A stretch of DNA of 64,000 nt from Calocera cornea HHB12733 (taxonomy: Eukaryota; Basidiomycota; Dacrymycetes; Dacrymycetales; Dacrymycetaceae). Positions 43,560-56,374 of this stretch are shown one piece after another. The first letter of the stretch is position 1, and every line of letters begins with the position of its first letter. Below the pieces are notes generated by a model. That model worked only from the letters and a program-made list of their open reading frames with translations, made no database searches and had not been told where the DNA came from. The position numbers and the translations under genes were made by a program. The stretch spans positions 1-64,000 of the forward strand of contig KV423940.1 of assembly GCA_001632435.1 (NCBI GenBank). Reading direction: 5' to 3'.

Positions 43560-45549
43560 TCAGGCCTTGGCAGTGGCCGTCGCGACGGAGACGAGCTGCG
43601 GCTGTGGCTGCGGCTGAGGTTTAGGCAGAACCGGCGCATCCTTGGTCGGCGCGAAGACGACCATCGGATCTTGCGCGGCGCCAAGCGTCGTGCCGATGAC
43701 GACGGACACCCAGCCCCAGGCGAGGGCAGTGAGCTGGATCCACACGAGGACGGTGATCAGGCCCCAGTCAGCAGGCTCGTCAAGGTAATGACCAAGCCAC
43801 TGCGGCCGCTTCTCCATGGGGAGGGTCCAACACCGCACCTGGTGCGCGAGCGCCTCCTTCTCGGTTGGCCGATATGCCGCGTAGCTGGGGGCGAAGCAGG
43901 CGGTGAACATTGCCTTATCGGTCGCTTCGAACTCATGAGACTGCTCGGCGCCGAGGGCATAGGCTTGCTCAGAGTCGATGGTCGCGAGAAGGAGGGTGAA
44001 GAACTTGGATGATCGGTAATGCACCGTGAGAGTGCGGTGGGGAAGTGCCTTCGGATGGGCAACCTCGAAGATCGGCGACGGGCAGGTAGTTGAGGTGCAG
44101 ATTAGCCGCACAGTCATCTCCTCCAGCTCGACGCGTTGTCGGAGAAATGCCTCGGTGCGCTGGCGGGCATATGTCTCTGCGGGAGATTCGAGCGCCCAGC
44201 CGAGGATGGGGCTACGGGTGGAGAACCACGAGTCCTCGTCGATCGACCGACCGGACGATGCCGGCGAGGCAGGGCAAGAGTCGGCGCAGGTGAGGAGTGG
44301 GCGGGAGGCGATGGTACTGTCCTGTTCCCAATATGATTGGACGGCGTGCGCTATTGTGCTAGGCATTTCGCATAAGAGCTCCAGTTGCAGCTTGACAAGA
44401 GAGTAGAGCAGGTTGGCGGTGGTCATTGGGAGGCAGGAGGTAGGCTCGAGTATGGTTGTATATCTTGAGGCCTTGGATCCGGGGAGAACGTAGGTGATGC
44501 GCACTGCGGGGAGTGGGCGGGTTGAAGGGGAATCCAAGGGAGATGAAGGCGCTGGGGATGGGGCCTTGATAGCGACGATATAGGCGCCAGCGGGTTCGCG
44601 GGATGGCGAGGAGGCGGGGACGGACCACTGATGGTCATAGCTTTGTAGACAAACGGGATGTAAGTATGCGGTCCATCTGTGTCAACAACACGAGGCTGGA
44701 GGCAGCGCTCGACTCACCCGCTCGGGGCCGGATCATCACGCGCGCATCCGCGTACGTCTAGCGCATAGATATCACCGCTCTCTCCCCCACCGGCATTGAA
44801 CGTGTTGTTGTGCACCTGAGAGAGGGTCCGGATGAGCATTTTCACGTTCCCCATCGGGTGTGCATAATGCACAGCAAAGCACTGACCTGCAATACGATGG
44901 CCCACAAGGGACCCGCGTGGCCCCGCGCGGGCCCTAACCCCTGTCCATATGCCACCGATTCATAGCAATAGTACACTGCCGCGGACAGGGGTTCCGCTGT
45001 CGCCTCCGGGCTGGAGGCAAGATAGGATGGCGTGCATTGCACGTAGACCTCCCCCAGACGGTCCGGGGGCAGCCCCTGAGCAGCGAGGGCCGCAGCGACC
45101 TTATCGCGGATCCGACCGGCCGCGTCATCGCCGCGAGGCAGGCCAGATAGGAGGTTGGAACGGCGGATGCCGGTGAGGGCCGCTCGGCGCTGATTGCTAT
45201 ATGCGAACAGACGTCCACCGAGCAGGTCGAGCGTGCCTTGTTCGAGTTGGGATAGGGGCAGGAGAAGGCTAAGCGTCGGATATGACGCGGGCGAACGTCG
45301 GGAAGCAGCCAGAGATGCGGTGGAGGAAGACGGCGCATGTGACACACGTCCGGGGAGAATGTATGCCATGCTGGACGCGTGTTTTGAACTGGACTGCGTG
45401 TCGGTGTTTGTGTGCGGTGGTTGTGCGGGTGTATGCACCTCTCTTGCTCTTCTTCGCCGCTGCCGGGAGAGGGCGAGCAGTGCTGATATGGAGAGTGCCG
45501 AGAGTGATAGGAGGCAGAGACAGGGGAGTGAGAAGAGCGCTGCGTCCAT
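43560..45549 (-). CDS. Unknown protein with N- and C-terminal membrane segments
   Basis: Three exons, 44887-45549 (221 codons), 44718-44815 and 43560-44676, give exactly 626 codons (625 residues). The N-terminus is a strong hydrophobic segment (ALFSLPCLCLLSLSALSISALLALS) followed by Arg-rich RQRRRRARE, so it could be a signal anchor with the basic side in the cytosol. A second hydrophobic stretch lies near the C-terminus (LITVLVWIQLTALAWGWVSVVIG), followed by a Pro/Gln run. The large middle part has scattered Cys and one NNT sequon and reads VYVQCTPSYLASSPEAT, YALDVRGCARD, WTAYLHPVCLQSYDHQWSVP and YVLPGSKASRY. I recognise no domain. Exon joins are phase-consistent, so the gene is real; the role is open. 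Confidence 0.75.
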
Positions 45550-46424
45550 CGAGAAGCAGGTGCTGTCGACGAGGGGGTGTATGCAGGTCTGTGGTGGTGG
45601 GCAAGAAGTGAGCATCCGGCGATGCGGGGACGGGAGGTGGAAGCTTGGGGTGGTATTAGAGGGCCGGCCGGGGGTGGGGGGACGAGCGCTGTGGACGAAT
45701 GAGAAGTGGGCGGGAACAGTTGCCGATTTGACGCGATCCAGGCCCCGCAGGGTTGGGCGGCTTCCAAAGGCGGCGAATCCGGCCAAAGCCTCTTCTCACT
45801 CAGGGTTCCCAGAGGGGGCTGACCACCGCCGCTTTTTCACTCGCCCACAAGCTTTCGCTTCTCCCCACCGTGCCGTCATATATCGGGGCGCTGCCCACTC
45901 CCAAACCTTCACAAAATATACGGCACCGCTTCTCACCTCACACCAGGTCCACAACCTTATCGGCTTCGTAATTGGACCACAAACCTCTATTCTCGCGTGT
46001 TCTTTACGGCACCGTGGGCTATCCGGCGCAACTGCCGCGCTGATAATCACCATGATTCTGCGCCGCCCCGGCCCTGCATTTCAAACCAGCTTCGGTGCGC
46101 GCGCCGGGTCCCGAGAGGCACATGGCCCACGGCCGATAATCAAAAGCACAGCATCCCCCCTTGTCAGGTCAAAGAGGGCCCTATCTTTGTATCGGGCCTG
46201 TGTGCCGCCGCGTGCTGCCGGTCAAACGTGTGAACAATGACGCTATCACCACACTGCGACAGTTCTCTTCCCCGATCTTGAGGATACACAACACGATTGG
46301 CATAAGAACATTGGGGGATGTTCCAACACGCTGAAACGCGCGCGAAGCACAGAGTATTCTCGACTTTCTGCAATTTCCAGACTTTTTGCGCCCCAGTGCT
46401 CCCCCGTGCGACCCTATTTGGTCG
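45550..46424. promoter_or_regulatory. Intergenic region between two minus-strand genes
   Basis: About 875 bp. It is the promoter of the 625-residue protein and the 3' flank of the secreted protein. A 348-codon plus-strand frame (45194-46240) overlaps it but lies antisense to the confirmed exon and has no protein-like pattern. Confidence 0.45.
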
Positions 46425-47315
46425 CTATGCAACCGAGCTATTGAACGCGCTCAGCCAGGCATTGAACCGCGCCGCGTGCTTGTTGAAGGAAAATGCCTCT
46501 GCGGAGCTGGAGTCATTCGAGCAGCCCGCCGTGACCCATGTGAGCACAGAGCCGGGCATCCCCTCCGTCGCGTTGGTCGCCGCGAGCCTGGCGGGGGAGC
46601 GTGTGCATCAGCAAACCACGTTTGCGCTGGACCCTGCTCGGGAATGCAAAGGACAGAAATGAACGTACAGTCCCAGCACGTCGGAGAACTCGATCCCGAC
46701 CCCGTTCGCCTGACCCACTGCGTCGGAGTTGCTGAACACCTGCAGGAACGTGGCATGTGCGCTGTCTTCCTTGCTGATCACGAGCTAGAACGTACAAGCT
46801 CAGGCTCAGGAATGTGCCCATGCGAGTGAGGTCATGCGCCCACCTCTTGGTACTCTTCCTGCCCACTCGAGCCAATGTAGTACCGCCTCGATCCGGGCGC
46901 GTTATCGCCTCCTGTTACACGCTGCATCAATGTCAGACGATGCCTCCTATCACCACAGAAACATAGAAACGTCGACATACAGTCCAGTTAGCTGTCAGAC
47001 ACCAACAAGCATCATCAGCATTGCATCGATACAGTATGGCACAGGCTCACTCCACGTAGGCGCCGTGAAGTTCCCGATCTGGCCCCACACGGCCGCAGGC
47101 GCTATCTTCGGCGCGAACGCGCTGTTGATCGAGTACCAACGGGAATGGGTGTCCTGCCCGGTGCGCTGTCAGCACTGCGGTGCTTATCGGTCAGATGCTC
47201 GGCGCACCTCTGTGCAAGTCACGAAGTTGAGCACGAGCGCCATGGGGTCGTCCCGGATGGACAGGGCGACGATAAGGGTGGGCAGGGAGAGAAGCAGAGC
47301 GGATATGAGGCGCAT
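46425..47315 (-). CDS. Secreted protein of unknown function
   Basis: The start MRLISALLLSLPTLIVALS is a signal peptide. The best exon path continues with DTHSRWYSINSAFAPKIAPA and WGQIGNFTAPTW, an 11-nt microexon (NWT, after a GTGAGC donor), RVTGGDNAPGSRRYYIGSSG, LVISKEDSAHATFLQVFSNS, VGQANGVGIEFSDVLGL and finally AATNATEGMPGSVLTWVTAG to the stop at 46425. Joins use consensus GT-AG sites in consistent phase, but the microexon is not proven. Several N-glycosylation sequons (NFT, NWT, NAT, NDS, NSS) and few Cys suggest an extracellular glycoprotein of roughly 200 residues. I recognise no family. A TTTATAAT element lies about 60 bp upstream of the ATG. Confidence 0.62.
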
Positions 47316-47965
47316 CGTAGACGCTCGGATTTGCTCGTTTGGGATGCGGCCATGGACCTGGCATTGCGGGGAATTATAAACCAGGAGGGTGGCAGGCAGG
47401 GGTAGTGGGGCAGGAAAGCTGTCTTAGACGTTTCTGCGAGCGGCTGGCTGCCGCCCATGCAGGCGCTCACGGCAAACGTGCATCCCAGACTGCAGACAAG
47501 AATAGTACGTGTCTGAGCACAGGTGAAGTGAGGGAAATGAGAGACAGTACTTACGGGAATCAGCTGACCTCCGGGTCAGACGTCGGGAAGCAGGAGATGG
47601 CACGCAGGCCCGGCCGCTTCGTCCGAGAACCAGGCATCCCTAATTCATATCACCCAGAAGCCCGAAAGCACAGCTCCTCGGGGAAAAAAGCGGGATCCAA
47701 GCTTGTTATCGTGCATCTGAGTTACAGAGATCATTATCGACCGGGAAGCCAGCAAAGGCGGTGTGCATTGACTTCGCAGGAAAGCAAAGGCACGGGACTC
47801 CGAACGAAATCCTGGCGCACGCGCTGGAATGGGACGCGTCTTTCTTTCGACGTCCTCTCGACACAACGCATACATCGTATTTCTGTACTCTACCACATAA
47901 GCAACTTATCAACTCACTTATACCTCGATACGCAAGATAAACGACTACTCTTATATTCTACTATT
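47316..47965. promoter_or_regulatory. Divergent promoter, secreted protein / RAD9
   Basis: 650 bp between two divergent ATGs. The minus-strand TATA-like TTTATAATTC lies at 47371-47380. The RAD9 side is AT-rich close to its ATG. No gene was seen. Confidence 0.45.
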
Positions 47966-50091
47966 ATGGAGGCGCAGCTGACGATGGCGTCTGTGAAGAG
48001 TGCGTACACCGTTTGCACTCCGCTGACCCACCGCTGACTTGCATCACAGCGCTGACGAAAACCCTCATGTGCCTGTCCCGGTACAGCGACGATATGGACA
48101 TCCTAGCCCTTCCCAACTCAGTGCGCTCCACCGCCCGCACCTGCCTACCCAGGACGTCTGACGCGAGCCTCAGTAGCTGACTCTCTCCGCAACGAACTCA
48201 TCCAAGTCCGCCTACTGCCGGCTCCTCCTGCAGCCGTCCTTCTTCTCCTCCTACTCTGTCCGCACACCGGGGTCGTCATTTCGATCTGCAAATACACAAG
48301 TGGAGGAGGGACGCAGTGTCAAGGCGCGGCTCAAGACGAAGCTGCTGCTGTCGTACCTCAGGCATCGGAACCACGAGAAGGGCGTGAGGAGCGTGAAGCT
48401 GATCATTCGGGAACCGCCGCAGCCGGGGTCATCGTGGGCGCCTGGGACAGATGAGGATTCCGATGACGAGGAAGGGAGTGCGGAGAGCATAATGCTGATA
48501 AAATTCTTCTGTGATCATGGTACGCATTCTCTCATCAGTGCCTCTGCGAGCCAGACTGACGCATATATGCACATATCTCAGGCGTTGTGAAGCAACATCG
48601 ACTAAAACTGGAGTACCCTGATGAGCTGCTCGCTCCCGCTCTTGAGGAGAATCCGCACGAGAAGGTTGTTGTTGCCAGTCGGCCGGCGCTGCGGAGTCTG
48701 CTGGAACGTATGCGAGTGGCCATGCCTAAGGCGGATGGACAGATCTCGATGGAGTTCAATCCTGCCGATATGGTTGTGCGAACTATCGCAGGTAAGACTT
48801 CTGGTAAGATTCGGCCTGAGTTCCCACCTGATTGTGTTTTGCAGATAAAGGCGACATAAACACGGAGGTGAAGATGATTGGGACGGACCTAATACGATAT
48901 GACACTGGGGATACGACGGTCTCGCTCTCCTTCCACATACGAGAATTTGCTGTGAGCATACCCCTATAGCTTGCCACTGCCCACCACTGATGCTCTACAG
49001 GCAACCCTAACATTGGCGGAGACGCTAGAGAAATATCTAACGCTCACATTTACCGAGGCTCCGGCCCCTCTAGTCCTCGCCATTTTGCCTACGCTTCCCG
49101 ACGAGAAAGAAGGCGATGACTGGGACTTCCAAGCGTTTATCGCTACAAGTGGTGCTGCAGACGTCGTGCGGGGTAATGGAGCGAAGCGTACTAGAGGCAA
49201 TACTGACGGCCCTCGACCGAAGGCAGCAAGAGTGGCACACGAGGACTCACCAGATAGGCAAGGCTCTGTGCATGGACCTCCGGTAGCTGAAGGTCAATGG
49301 GACGAGAACCTGGAAGAACAACCGATGGGATTTGATGAAGATCCAAATTACGGCGCTGCTGCTGCTGTCCAGTCTCCGCCTCCTCGTCAGATGACTGGCG
49401 CGTCTCAGCGCCCGCAATTTCAGCTACCACGACCGAGCCAAGCAGGACCTTCGGGAACATATCAAGCGACTAATCGAGCGTCGACCTTTCGTGTACCTTC
49501 TCAGCATCCTTCTGCATCCATGGTGTCCCGACAAGATGCGTCTGTGGCTCAGCAGTATGCGTCTCCAAACAGAGTACGGAACGGAGAACCGCTGTTCCTG
49601 CCAGCCTCGCAACTCTCACCAGACGCGCGTCGCGAGATCCTCGAAGAAACTGGAATGGACTTGCAGAATGATGATCTGAATGCTTTCTTCGATGCGCAGG
49701 ATGATGATGGTGATGGTGACGAAGGCGGGAACCCACTGCAGATGATGGCAGAGGAGAGCAGGTCTAGATTGGCGAAAGTCTCTATTGCGGCTCAGTCTAT
49801 TGCATTTGGGCCGACACAGCCAGTCAACTCGTCAAAGGTACGCGATTGACAGAAACACTGTGAAAGACGACACTGATATGTCATCAGCCGTTTGCACCTC
49901 TATTCCAGAATAGCATGCTCGATGCCGATGAGCCAGACATTAGGGAAAACCAGGAGGACACCAGTACAGACGGGCGTCAGTTCGGTGCTACACAACCTTC
50001 TGGAAACCAGAAGAAGTTGAGCCCCTCGCGGTATTCGATGTCAAACTCTGATCGATTGCTCTTGCAGTTCACCCCATTATTTAAGGACTAA
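47966..50091 (+). CDS. RAD9: DNA-damage checkpoint clamp protein RAD9
   Basis: Seven exons: 47966-47999, 48050-48120, 48177-48519, 48582-48791, 48845-48951, 49001-49837 and 49888-50091. The N-terminal half is the PCNA-like Rad9 fold: LTKTLMCLSRYSDDMDILAL, SAYCRLLLQPSFFSSY, KTKLLLSYLRHR, VKQHRLKLEYPDELLAPALE, ALRSLLERMRVAMPKADGQI and VSLSFHIREFAATLTLAETL. Rad9 joins Rad1 and Hus1 in the 9-1-1 clamp loaded at damaged DNA to activate checkpoint kinases. The C-terminal half is a Ser/Gln/Pro-rich disordered tail with acidic runs (DDDGDGDEGG), as expected for the phosphorylated tail that recruits Rad4/TopBP1-type proteins. The C-terminus ends LLLQFTPLFKD, similar in kind to hydrophobic clamp-tail motifs. 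Confidence 0.9.
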
Positions 50092-50783
50092 CTAGAGAGT
50101 TAGTGGGATGCTATGTATAATGTCCGTACGCTACTTTGGAGGTGTATGTGTAGCTGATTATCCACGGTGGCGTTGTCAATCGGAATGAGGGATTGCCGGT
50201 GCGGTTGAACGGCATTTGACACTGTCAGACTTGCATGCGAAGTCGTGTAAATCCGAGTGTGTCAGTCTCAGGGGGTCTGATGCCCAGTCGAAAAGCGGCA
50301 CAAAGGAGCTTCTCGTGCTGATGGAGGCCGACGGAAGCAATCAGCTTTTCGGTGACTCCTCTGCGCATTAACCATCAACTCTCCTTGTTCGCAAATGTAT
50401 ATTCTGCTGATCCACATGGCCTTTTGCACCACACCGACCAAGGGGCTGAGCTCCTTTTATTGATCAGGCAAGCTTAATTTTACAGGAACTTGGCAGTCAG
50501 CGCTCCGTATTGGGGAGCATCGCCTTGACATGAATTGGCCATTGGCCTTACGGTATGGCCTTTTGTTCTGGCCTACTGTTGCCTTCCCTTCAATCCATGT
50601 TTTGGAAGGCATCAGTTGGTTTAGCGACTCCGTCGACGCCGCTTCTGTTGTTTAGATGACCATCTTGTCAGATCGGGATAAAGAGGGACTTATCTTGCGA
50701 TGATACCTACCGCGTAGTCCTCTGAAGCGCGCTTTATCCTCTCCGCCTCCTTCCCACCACTTCCAACGTGTCACTCAGTCTCA
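50092..50783. promoter_or_regulatory. Intergenic region upstream of the membrane glycoprotein gene
   Basis: About 690 bp, AT-richer than coding DNA. No gene or clear repeat was recognised. Confidence 0.4.
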
Positions 50784-53055
50784 ATGACTATCAAGCTGGC
50801 GCGCCTCCTTCTACCTGGCGCTTCAATCCTGCTTCATATTGGCCCCGTCCTTCTGCATATTGGCCTTCTGATTGTCGGGATTTACCACTTTGAACACAAT
50901 GTCTCAATGAACTTGGGCACCGCGTCGGAGGCCATGGGTGTTGTCATCGTCGTGCTTTCCCAGACACTAGTAACAGTAAGCTGCTCAGTGTCTTCCCTTT
51001 CATGAGGCTGACCGGCTCCATCAGCTCTATACAGCTATCATGCTCAGTGCCATGCAGCAGTTGGCGTCGCAGCGAGACTTCGGCTCTGCCAAAAGTATCA
51101 CAGCATTCCATGATCAATGTGCTGCCTGGTCCGGAATAGGAGGTGCTTTAATAGCTCTATATCGGCAAATGCAAGTTCCCACTGCTACATTGAACATCTT
51201 GCTCGTCCTTCTTTACTTGGGAGGTCTCTCTGCGTTACACGTCACGACACCGGCTCTGTTCAGCGTGCAACCTTATAACCAAACATCCACGATCGTTTTA
51301 AATGCAACATCCAGCATCCCATTTGTCCGCAGGGCTGTGGATTTCAAGTGTGTCGAATTTTCCTATATGACGTGCTTGATCTAACTCGCTTTTCAGCTCA
51401 CAAACCATGAATGAAGTCGCCACGTTCTTGCCCGGTTTCGCCTACGATAACCTCACCACCAGCAGGATTGGCGTACAAGGCAACACCCTGTATGATGTGA
51501 TTTCCGACAATGATGGCACAGGCTATGCCAGCGTCTCAGCTGCTACGCTAACTATCGATTGCTCTCCCTTCCCTCTGGCCACTCCCGTTCCAGTGTACTC
51601 TGATTTACCTCAATACTATCCCTGGCAAGGAGTCTGGAGCGTTAACGGCACACAAGGACAACAGGTGTTCTTTAATCCCACAGGTGCGCAACCGATCACT
51701 TTCGGGACCTGAATGCTGAGTACAAACAGATATGGGTCTTGTCCGCATTCCCACAGTGCGTCTACCCAGTCATTCATCAGCATGTGCTTATCTCCCCTAG
51801 ATGGATTGGGAGGGGGTAGAACAGTCCGACTCTGGACCCGTCATGCCTATTCTCTTCGGGGCAAGCCTGAGAGACTCTAATGGAGCCACGATCGACGATT
51901 ACTTTCCAATGTATTACCCAACTGGTCAGTTTCAGCCATTAATCTACGCTTGCACTGGAAATGCTAATAGCTAATCAGGTATGGTCACCAATGCGGGAAA
52001 CGGGACACTCGAGGCCCAAATTTGCAGCTGTAACCTGGCAGTAACCCGTAGCACCGTGGATGTAGATTTGCAGTCAAAGCTTGTTGTCAGCCCTGTGGCA
52101 CGGCGCAACAGTTCTATATGGGTCTACACTCAAGAGCCCATAGCTGACGACCCCATTCGCGATTGGGTGATTACATAAAGCTCATGACTTGCGGACAACT
52201 GACATAGACGGTGAACAGTTTTATAGTCTATGGTCATTTGGCGGACCGGGAAACTCCTTGGCCTCTGTATCTTGCTTCGAGAGCGCCAACTGCACCTATC
52301 TGAGCGAAGTAGAACAGTACGTTCTGATCTGTCTCAATGACTTTCTGAGCTAGGACTCATTGTAGCTCAGATACTTGGCACAGGTCCTCGGGCTTCACAG
52401 CGGACTACAATACCCAAATTCGACCCAAGATGTCAGCCTCATTAGCTTGGAACAAGCTATGGAGGACGCCCTCAGCCTACTGATCTGGTCGGGTGAGCCT
52501 TGGAAAGTCGGCTTTGTGAGAGCAATCATTTAACCTCTCCCCATTTTCGCAGTGTCAATGCTGTCTAGCGAGTTCAAAGGGAACACCACCGAGACAGTCG
52601 GTCACGTCCAAGTGCTTCAAGCGCGATTGAATGTGGGTATCTTGCCGGTCATGTACCAGGCATCGGTTCACTTATCCTTTTCTTCACTTTCCAGCTCAAT
52701 ATGATCTCGGTGAGGTATACCAACAATGAACACCGAACCCATGCTTATATTCTTTCAGGCAATCGCGGGCACTGCCGTCTCAGTGGTACTGCTCTGTCTT
52801 AGCATGGCACTGACTTGGAAGACGGCTGGACAGAGGGATAGACCCCAGCACATGTTTGACAGCATCGGCGTCCTGCAAATCACGTGGTTATCTGGACAAT
52901 TCCCCACCACACCGGATCGTCTTGCAGACGAGGTGGAGCGACCGTCAACAACAGATCTTCGGCGCGCTGGCGCGTTACTTCCGCTATTACCGTCGGATGT
53001 CGAATTGGAGAAGGTCGACCTCGGAACCGACAGTGGTCACGTGTGGAACGCCTAA
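50784..53055 (+). CDS. Membrane glycoprotein of unknown function, intact copy
   Basis: About a dozen short exons. The N-terminus has hydrophobic segments (GASILLHIGPVLLHIGLLIV, GVVIVVLSQTLVTLYTAIML, ATLNILLVLLYLGGLSALHV). A long ectodomain-like part follows, rich in N-glycosylation sequons (NQT, NAT, NLT, NGT, NST, NTT) with recurring segments FAYDNLTTSRIGVQGNTLYD, CSCNLAVTRSTVDVDLQSKL and YLAQVLGLHSGLQY. One C-terminal membrane segment (AGTAVSVVLLCLSMALTW) precedes a cytosolic tail HMFDSIGVLQITWLSGQFPT. I recognise no named domain. Two damaged copies follow downstream (53836 and about 57870), so this is the only apparently intact member here. Splice joins in the middle (51690-52380) were inferred only from the paralogue. 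Confidence 0.65.
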
Positions 53056-53835
53056 GCCAACGACGTATGCTGCACCTTAGGCCAATGAACTAACTTGAAC
53101 CCGGAGACGCAAGACATTGACGGCTAGAGTATCGCTCGGGGTTCAAAGACAAGGAAGCTTTCGCCTAAGGTTGTTGATTAACCCTCGCTTTGTTAAGCAT
53201 TCTCTCTGGTTTGGGGTTAGCTATACACTCCTCTCTTCCGCTGTACAATTTAGACGTATCACATAATCCCATTCATGACACAGCGCATTTCTCGGAAGTA
53301 TCCACAGCCATATCGGGTAGCAATGTATTGTACCAATGGATCGATCCAAGGGCCCGACAAGCGGCTGAAAGAAATCGTTCTCCTTGACGGAAGTCACGGA
53401 AGCAAACAGGTTTGATGGTTCCAGGTTGACTACTACCGCAACCCTCGTTTCGAACTCTTGGGAGTCACTCTTGCTTTCATCCCAAATCTCAGCGCGAGTA
53501 TCGCCGTAACGTGGGTATCTATATGGCGGTCAACCGCTCCCCGCTCCAAACGAAGCCTGTTCATGGTACCGCGCTGGAAGGAATTTCTGTCGACCATCCC
53601 TGAGCGATCATCATCGTCTCGAAGCACGTTACAAGGGAACCCTTTTGTTGTAAGCCCCTCCACCTCAGATCATTGCCACACTGACCGCTCCAGACTATGA
53701 TAAGAACCGGCTTCCTGTTCGCAGTAGCGCATGGGGCTTATCCCCGCGCTGTTTCCATCCAACCGATAGTAGTCTGGTCGAACTCCTCTTCCTGTTTACG
53801 AGATCTTAACAGCCATACTCAATCTTGAAGACTCG
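53056..53835. other. Intergenic region with possible membrane-protein fragment
   Basis: About 780 bp between two copies of the membrane glycoprotein family. From about 53425 a frame reads FELLGVTLAFIPNLSASIAV and continues with WRSTAPRSKRSLFMVPRWKE, which looks like a leftover membrane-protein exon, but no partners were found. Confidence 0.35.
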
Positions 53836-56136
53836 ATGTGTCTCAAGCTGTCACCCTTCCTTTTGGCGAGCGCTTCAAATATCCTGCACAATGGACCTGT
53901 TTTGCTTCATATTGGCCTTCTTGTTGTTGGGACGTATCATTTTGAACACCATGTTTCGATGAGTTTGGGCAGTGCCTCGGAGGCTGTCGGTGTCTTTGTT
54001 GTTGTGCCTTCTCAGATAGTTGTCACGGCAAGTGGGCAGCTTACAATTCCATCGTTAGACTCTGACTTTTTCCATTAGCTTTACACTGCCGTTATGCTCA
54101 GCGTCATGCAACAGTTGGCGCTGAAGCGGGATTTCGGCAAGTTCCGACTTCCACCTGGAATCTGGTCCTCGTCCTGATCTACATGGTCGGTTTGGCCGGT
54201 TTGCATGTAACGACACCCGCTCCCTTCAGTGTCACCATAAATTCGACGTCTACTATTCCACTCGTCCGCCATGCGTCAGATTACAAGTAGGTCCAGTCTT
54301 GCTTACAGAGTTGTTTGAACTGATCCACTCCTCTCAGCTCTGAAGTCACCTCCGAAATTTCAACCTTTCTCCCTGGGTTCGCGTACGATAACCTCACCAC
54401 TAGCAGAATTGGGGTGCTCGGCAATACACTGTATGATATAATCTCCGACAATAATGGAACAGGATTCGCCAGTGTCTCGGCCGCTACCCTTACCATCGAT
54501 TGTTCTCCTTTCATTCTCGCTTTCCGCACCCCAGTGTCTGCTGACTCGCCTGAATATTACCCCTGGGGCGGACTTTGGAGCCTCAACGGCACGGACGGCT
54601 CTCAGCTGTTGTTCTATCCCACAGGTTGGTGACTATACCCATTACCGCGCTTGCTGATGACATCCTTCATAGATATGGGCTTGATTCGTCTTGCTTCAGT
54701 GCGTCTATCGCTGTGTCTGTGAATATGTGCTCAGCTCCGCTAGCTGAACTGGGTCGGTGTCGAAAATTATGACTCTGGACCTGTTTTCCCTATTCTCTTT
54801 GGGGCCAGTCTCGGAGATTCGAATGGGGATACAATTGAAGACTATTTCCCCATGCTGTATCCCTCCAGTGAGTCTCTGCTCCTGGTCAAGGTTGGAGCGC
54901 ACACAGACGGCTTCGTTGCAGCTACAGGCACAGATTCCGATGGCAACGCGTCGCTTACGGCCCAGGTTTGCCGTTGTAGTCTGGCAGTGGCCCATCGTGC
55001 TGTGGATGTAGACTTACAGTCGAAACTCGTCATCAGCCCTTTGGACCGAAGTACGACGTCGGTTTGGGTTTACGATGAAGGACCCATTGAGGATGATCCA
55101 GTTCGAGATTGGGTGAGCGTGCTCAGCTATTCGGATGAAAATATAACCTAAAAAGATGCGTAGTTCTATGGCCTATGGGCATTCCCAGCTTCGGGAACGT
55201 CGTTGGCATCATTGTCCTGCTTCGAAAGCCTAGATTGCCCACCCTTGAGCCTCGTAAAGCAGTACGTCACGTGGGCTCGTTGACCATCGGGGCACGTGCT
55301 CATCATTTTTCAGATACTTGGCACAGGTCCTTGGACTTCACAGTGGTTTGCAGTACGAAAATTCGACGCGCGTTGTTAGCCTCATCGGTCTGGAACATGC
55401 CATGGAAGACGCTCTCAGTCTACTGATCTGGTCGCGTAAGCCTTGAGCTCTTACATGTACCAGAGCTCTCTAAGTCCCGCTTGTATTTATAGTCACGATG
55501 GTGTCCAGCGATTTCCGACAATCTCCGACGGAGACGGCCGGCTATGCTCAAACCCCAAACCCTTCAAGGCCGATTGAATGTACGTAGCACGTCGTTGCTT
55601 AAATTATACGGGACTATTAGTTGACGCTGGCGTCGCGTGATCTATTAGCTGAACATGATCGCGGTGAGATGGCTCATACGTGTATGAGAACTTTGCTCAC
55701 ATGTCACTAGACCGTTGCCGGAAGCATGATCTCAGTCATCCTACTCTGTCTCGGCTGGGCACTGGTTTGGAAACCCTCGGAGCAAGCCAATGTACCCGAG
55801 CACATGTTTGACAGCGTGGGAATCTTGCAACTTTTGGGGCTCTCTGGACAATTCCCGGCGACGCCCGAGCGCCTTGCAGCTGAGGTGCAGCGCCCGTCGA
55901 CAACAAGCCTTCGACGTGCCGGTACATCCTTATCATTATCACCGCCCGAAGTCCAGCAGGGAACGTCTAGCCTTGGATTCGGAAGCGTCATGTTCGAGGT
56001 TCAGGCCCAATTTATTTTCTCCCAGAGTTCGAGTTGCTCTCGATTGCCCACGACCAACAGCCCGAAATGCCAGCCGAGGACGAGCCGCATACTCCCGGGT
56101 TCAAAGAAGAAGATACGCTACTTCAACAATAACTGA
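53836..56136 (+). pseudogene. Frameshifted second copy of the membrane glycoprotein
   Basis: Nearly all exons of the gene at 50784 can be found in order: HIGLLVVGTYHFEHHVSMSL, LYTAVMLSVMQQLALKRDFG, FAYDNLTTSRIGVLGNTLYD, GPVFPILFGASLGDSNGDTI, CRCSLAVAHRAVDVDLQSKL, YLAQVLGLHSGLQY, AMEDALSLLIWS and EHMFDSVGILQLLGLSGQFP. Two breaks are clear. About 30 codons present in the intact copy (after RDFG) are missing near 54140, and the join is out of frame with the following QVPTSTWNLVLVLIYM. Near 55550 the frame shifts before the counterpart of LQARLN. A pseudogene is the simplest reading. An unusual splice could rescue the first break but not obviously the second. Confidence 0.65.
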
Positions 56137-56374
56137 TCACCCTTGTTAAACCCGTCTAGATCCTCAGCATCCTTTCGAAGACGGTTTGCTCTTCTCTTCG
56201 GACATTTTGGTGGACTTCTTGCCCCTGTGTTGGACCGTGCATAGTCTGCTCCACAATAGGTTTCACATGCACTCAACGTGCCTGTGGTACAATTTGTCTA
56301 CGAACCTGTTGTAAACTTCAATGGCGTAACTAACAAGTGGTGCCGTTCTATAATCTGGGGTAATAGCTCTCACG

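Noticed and set aside
45194..46240. 348-codon plus-strand frame
   Set aside because: Antisense to the phase-verified exon 44887-45549 and without protein-like pattern in the remainder.
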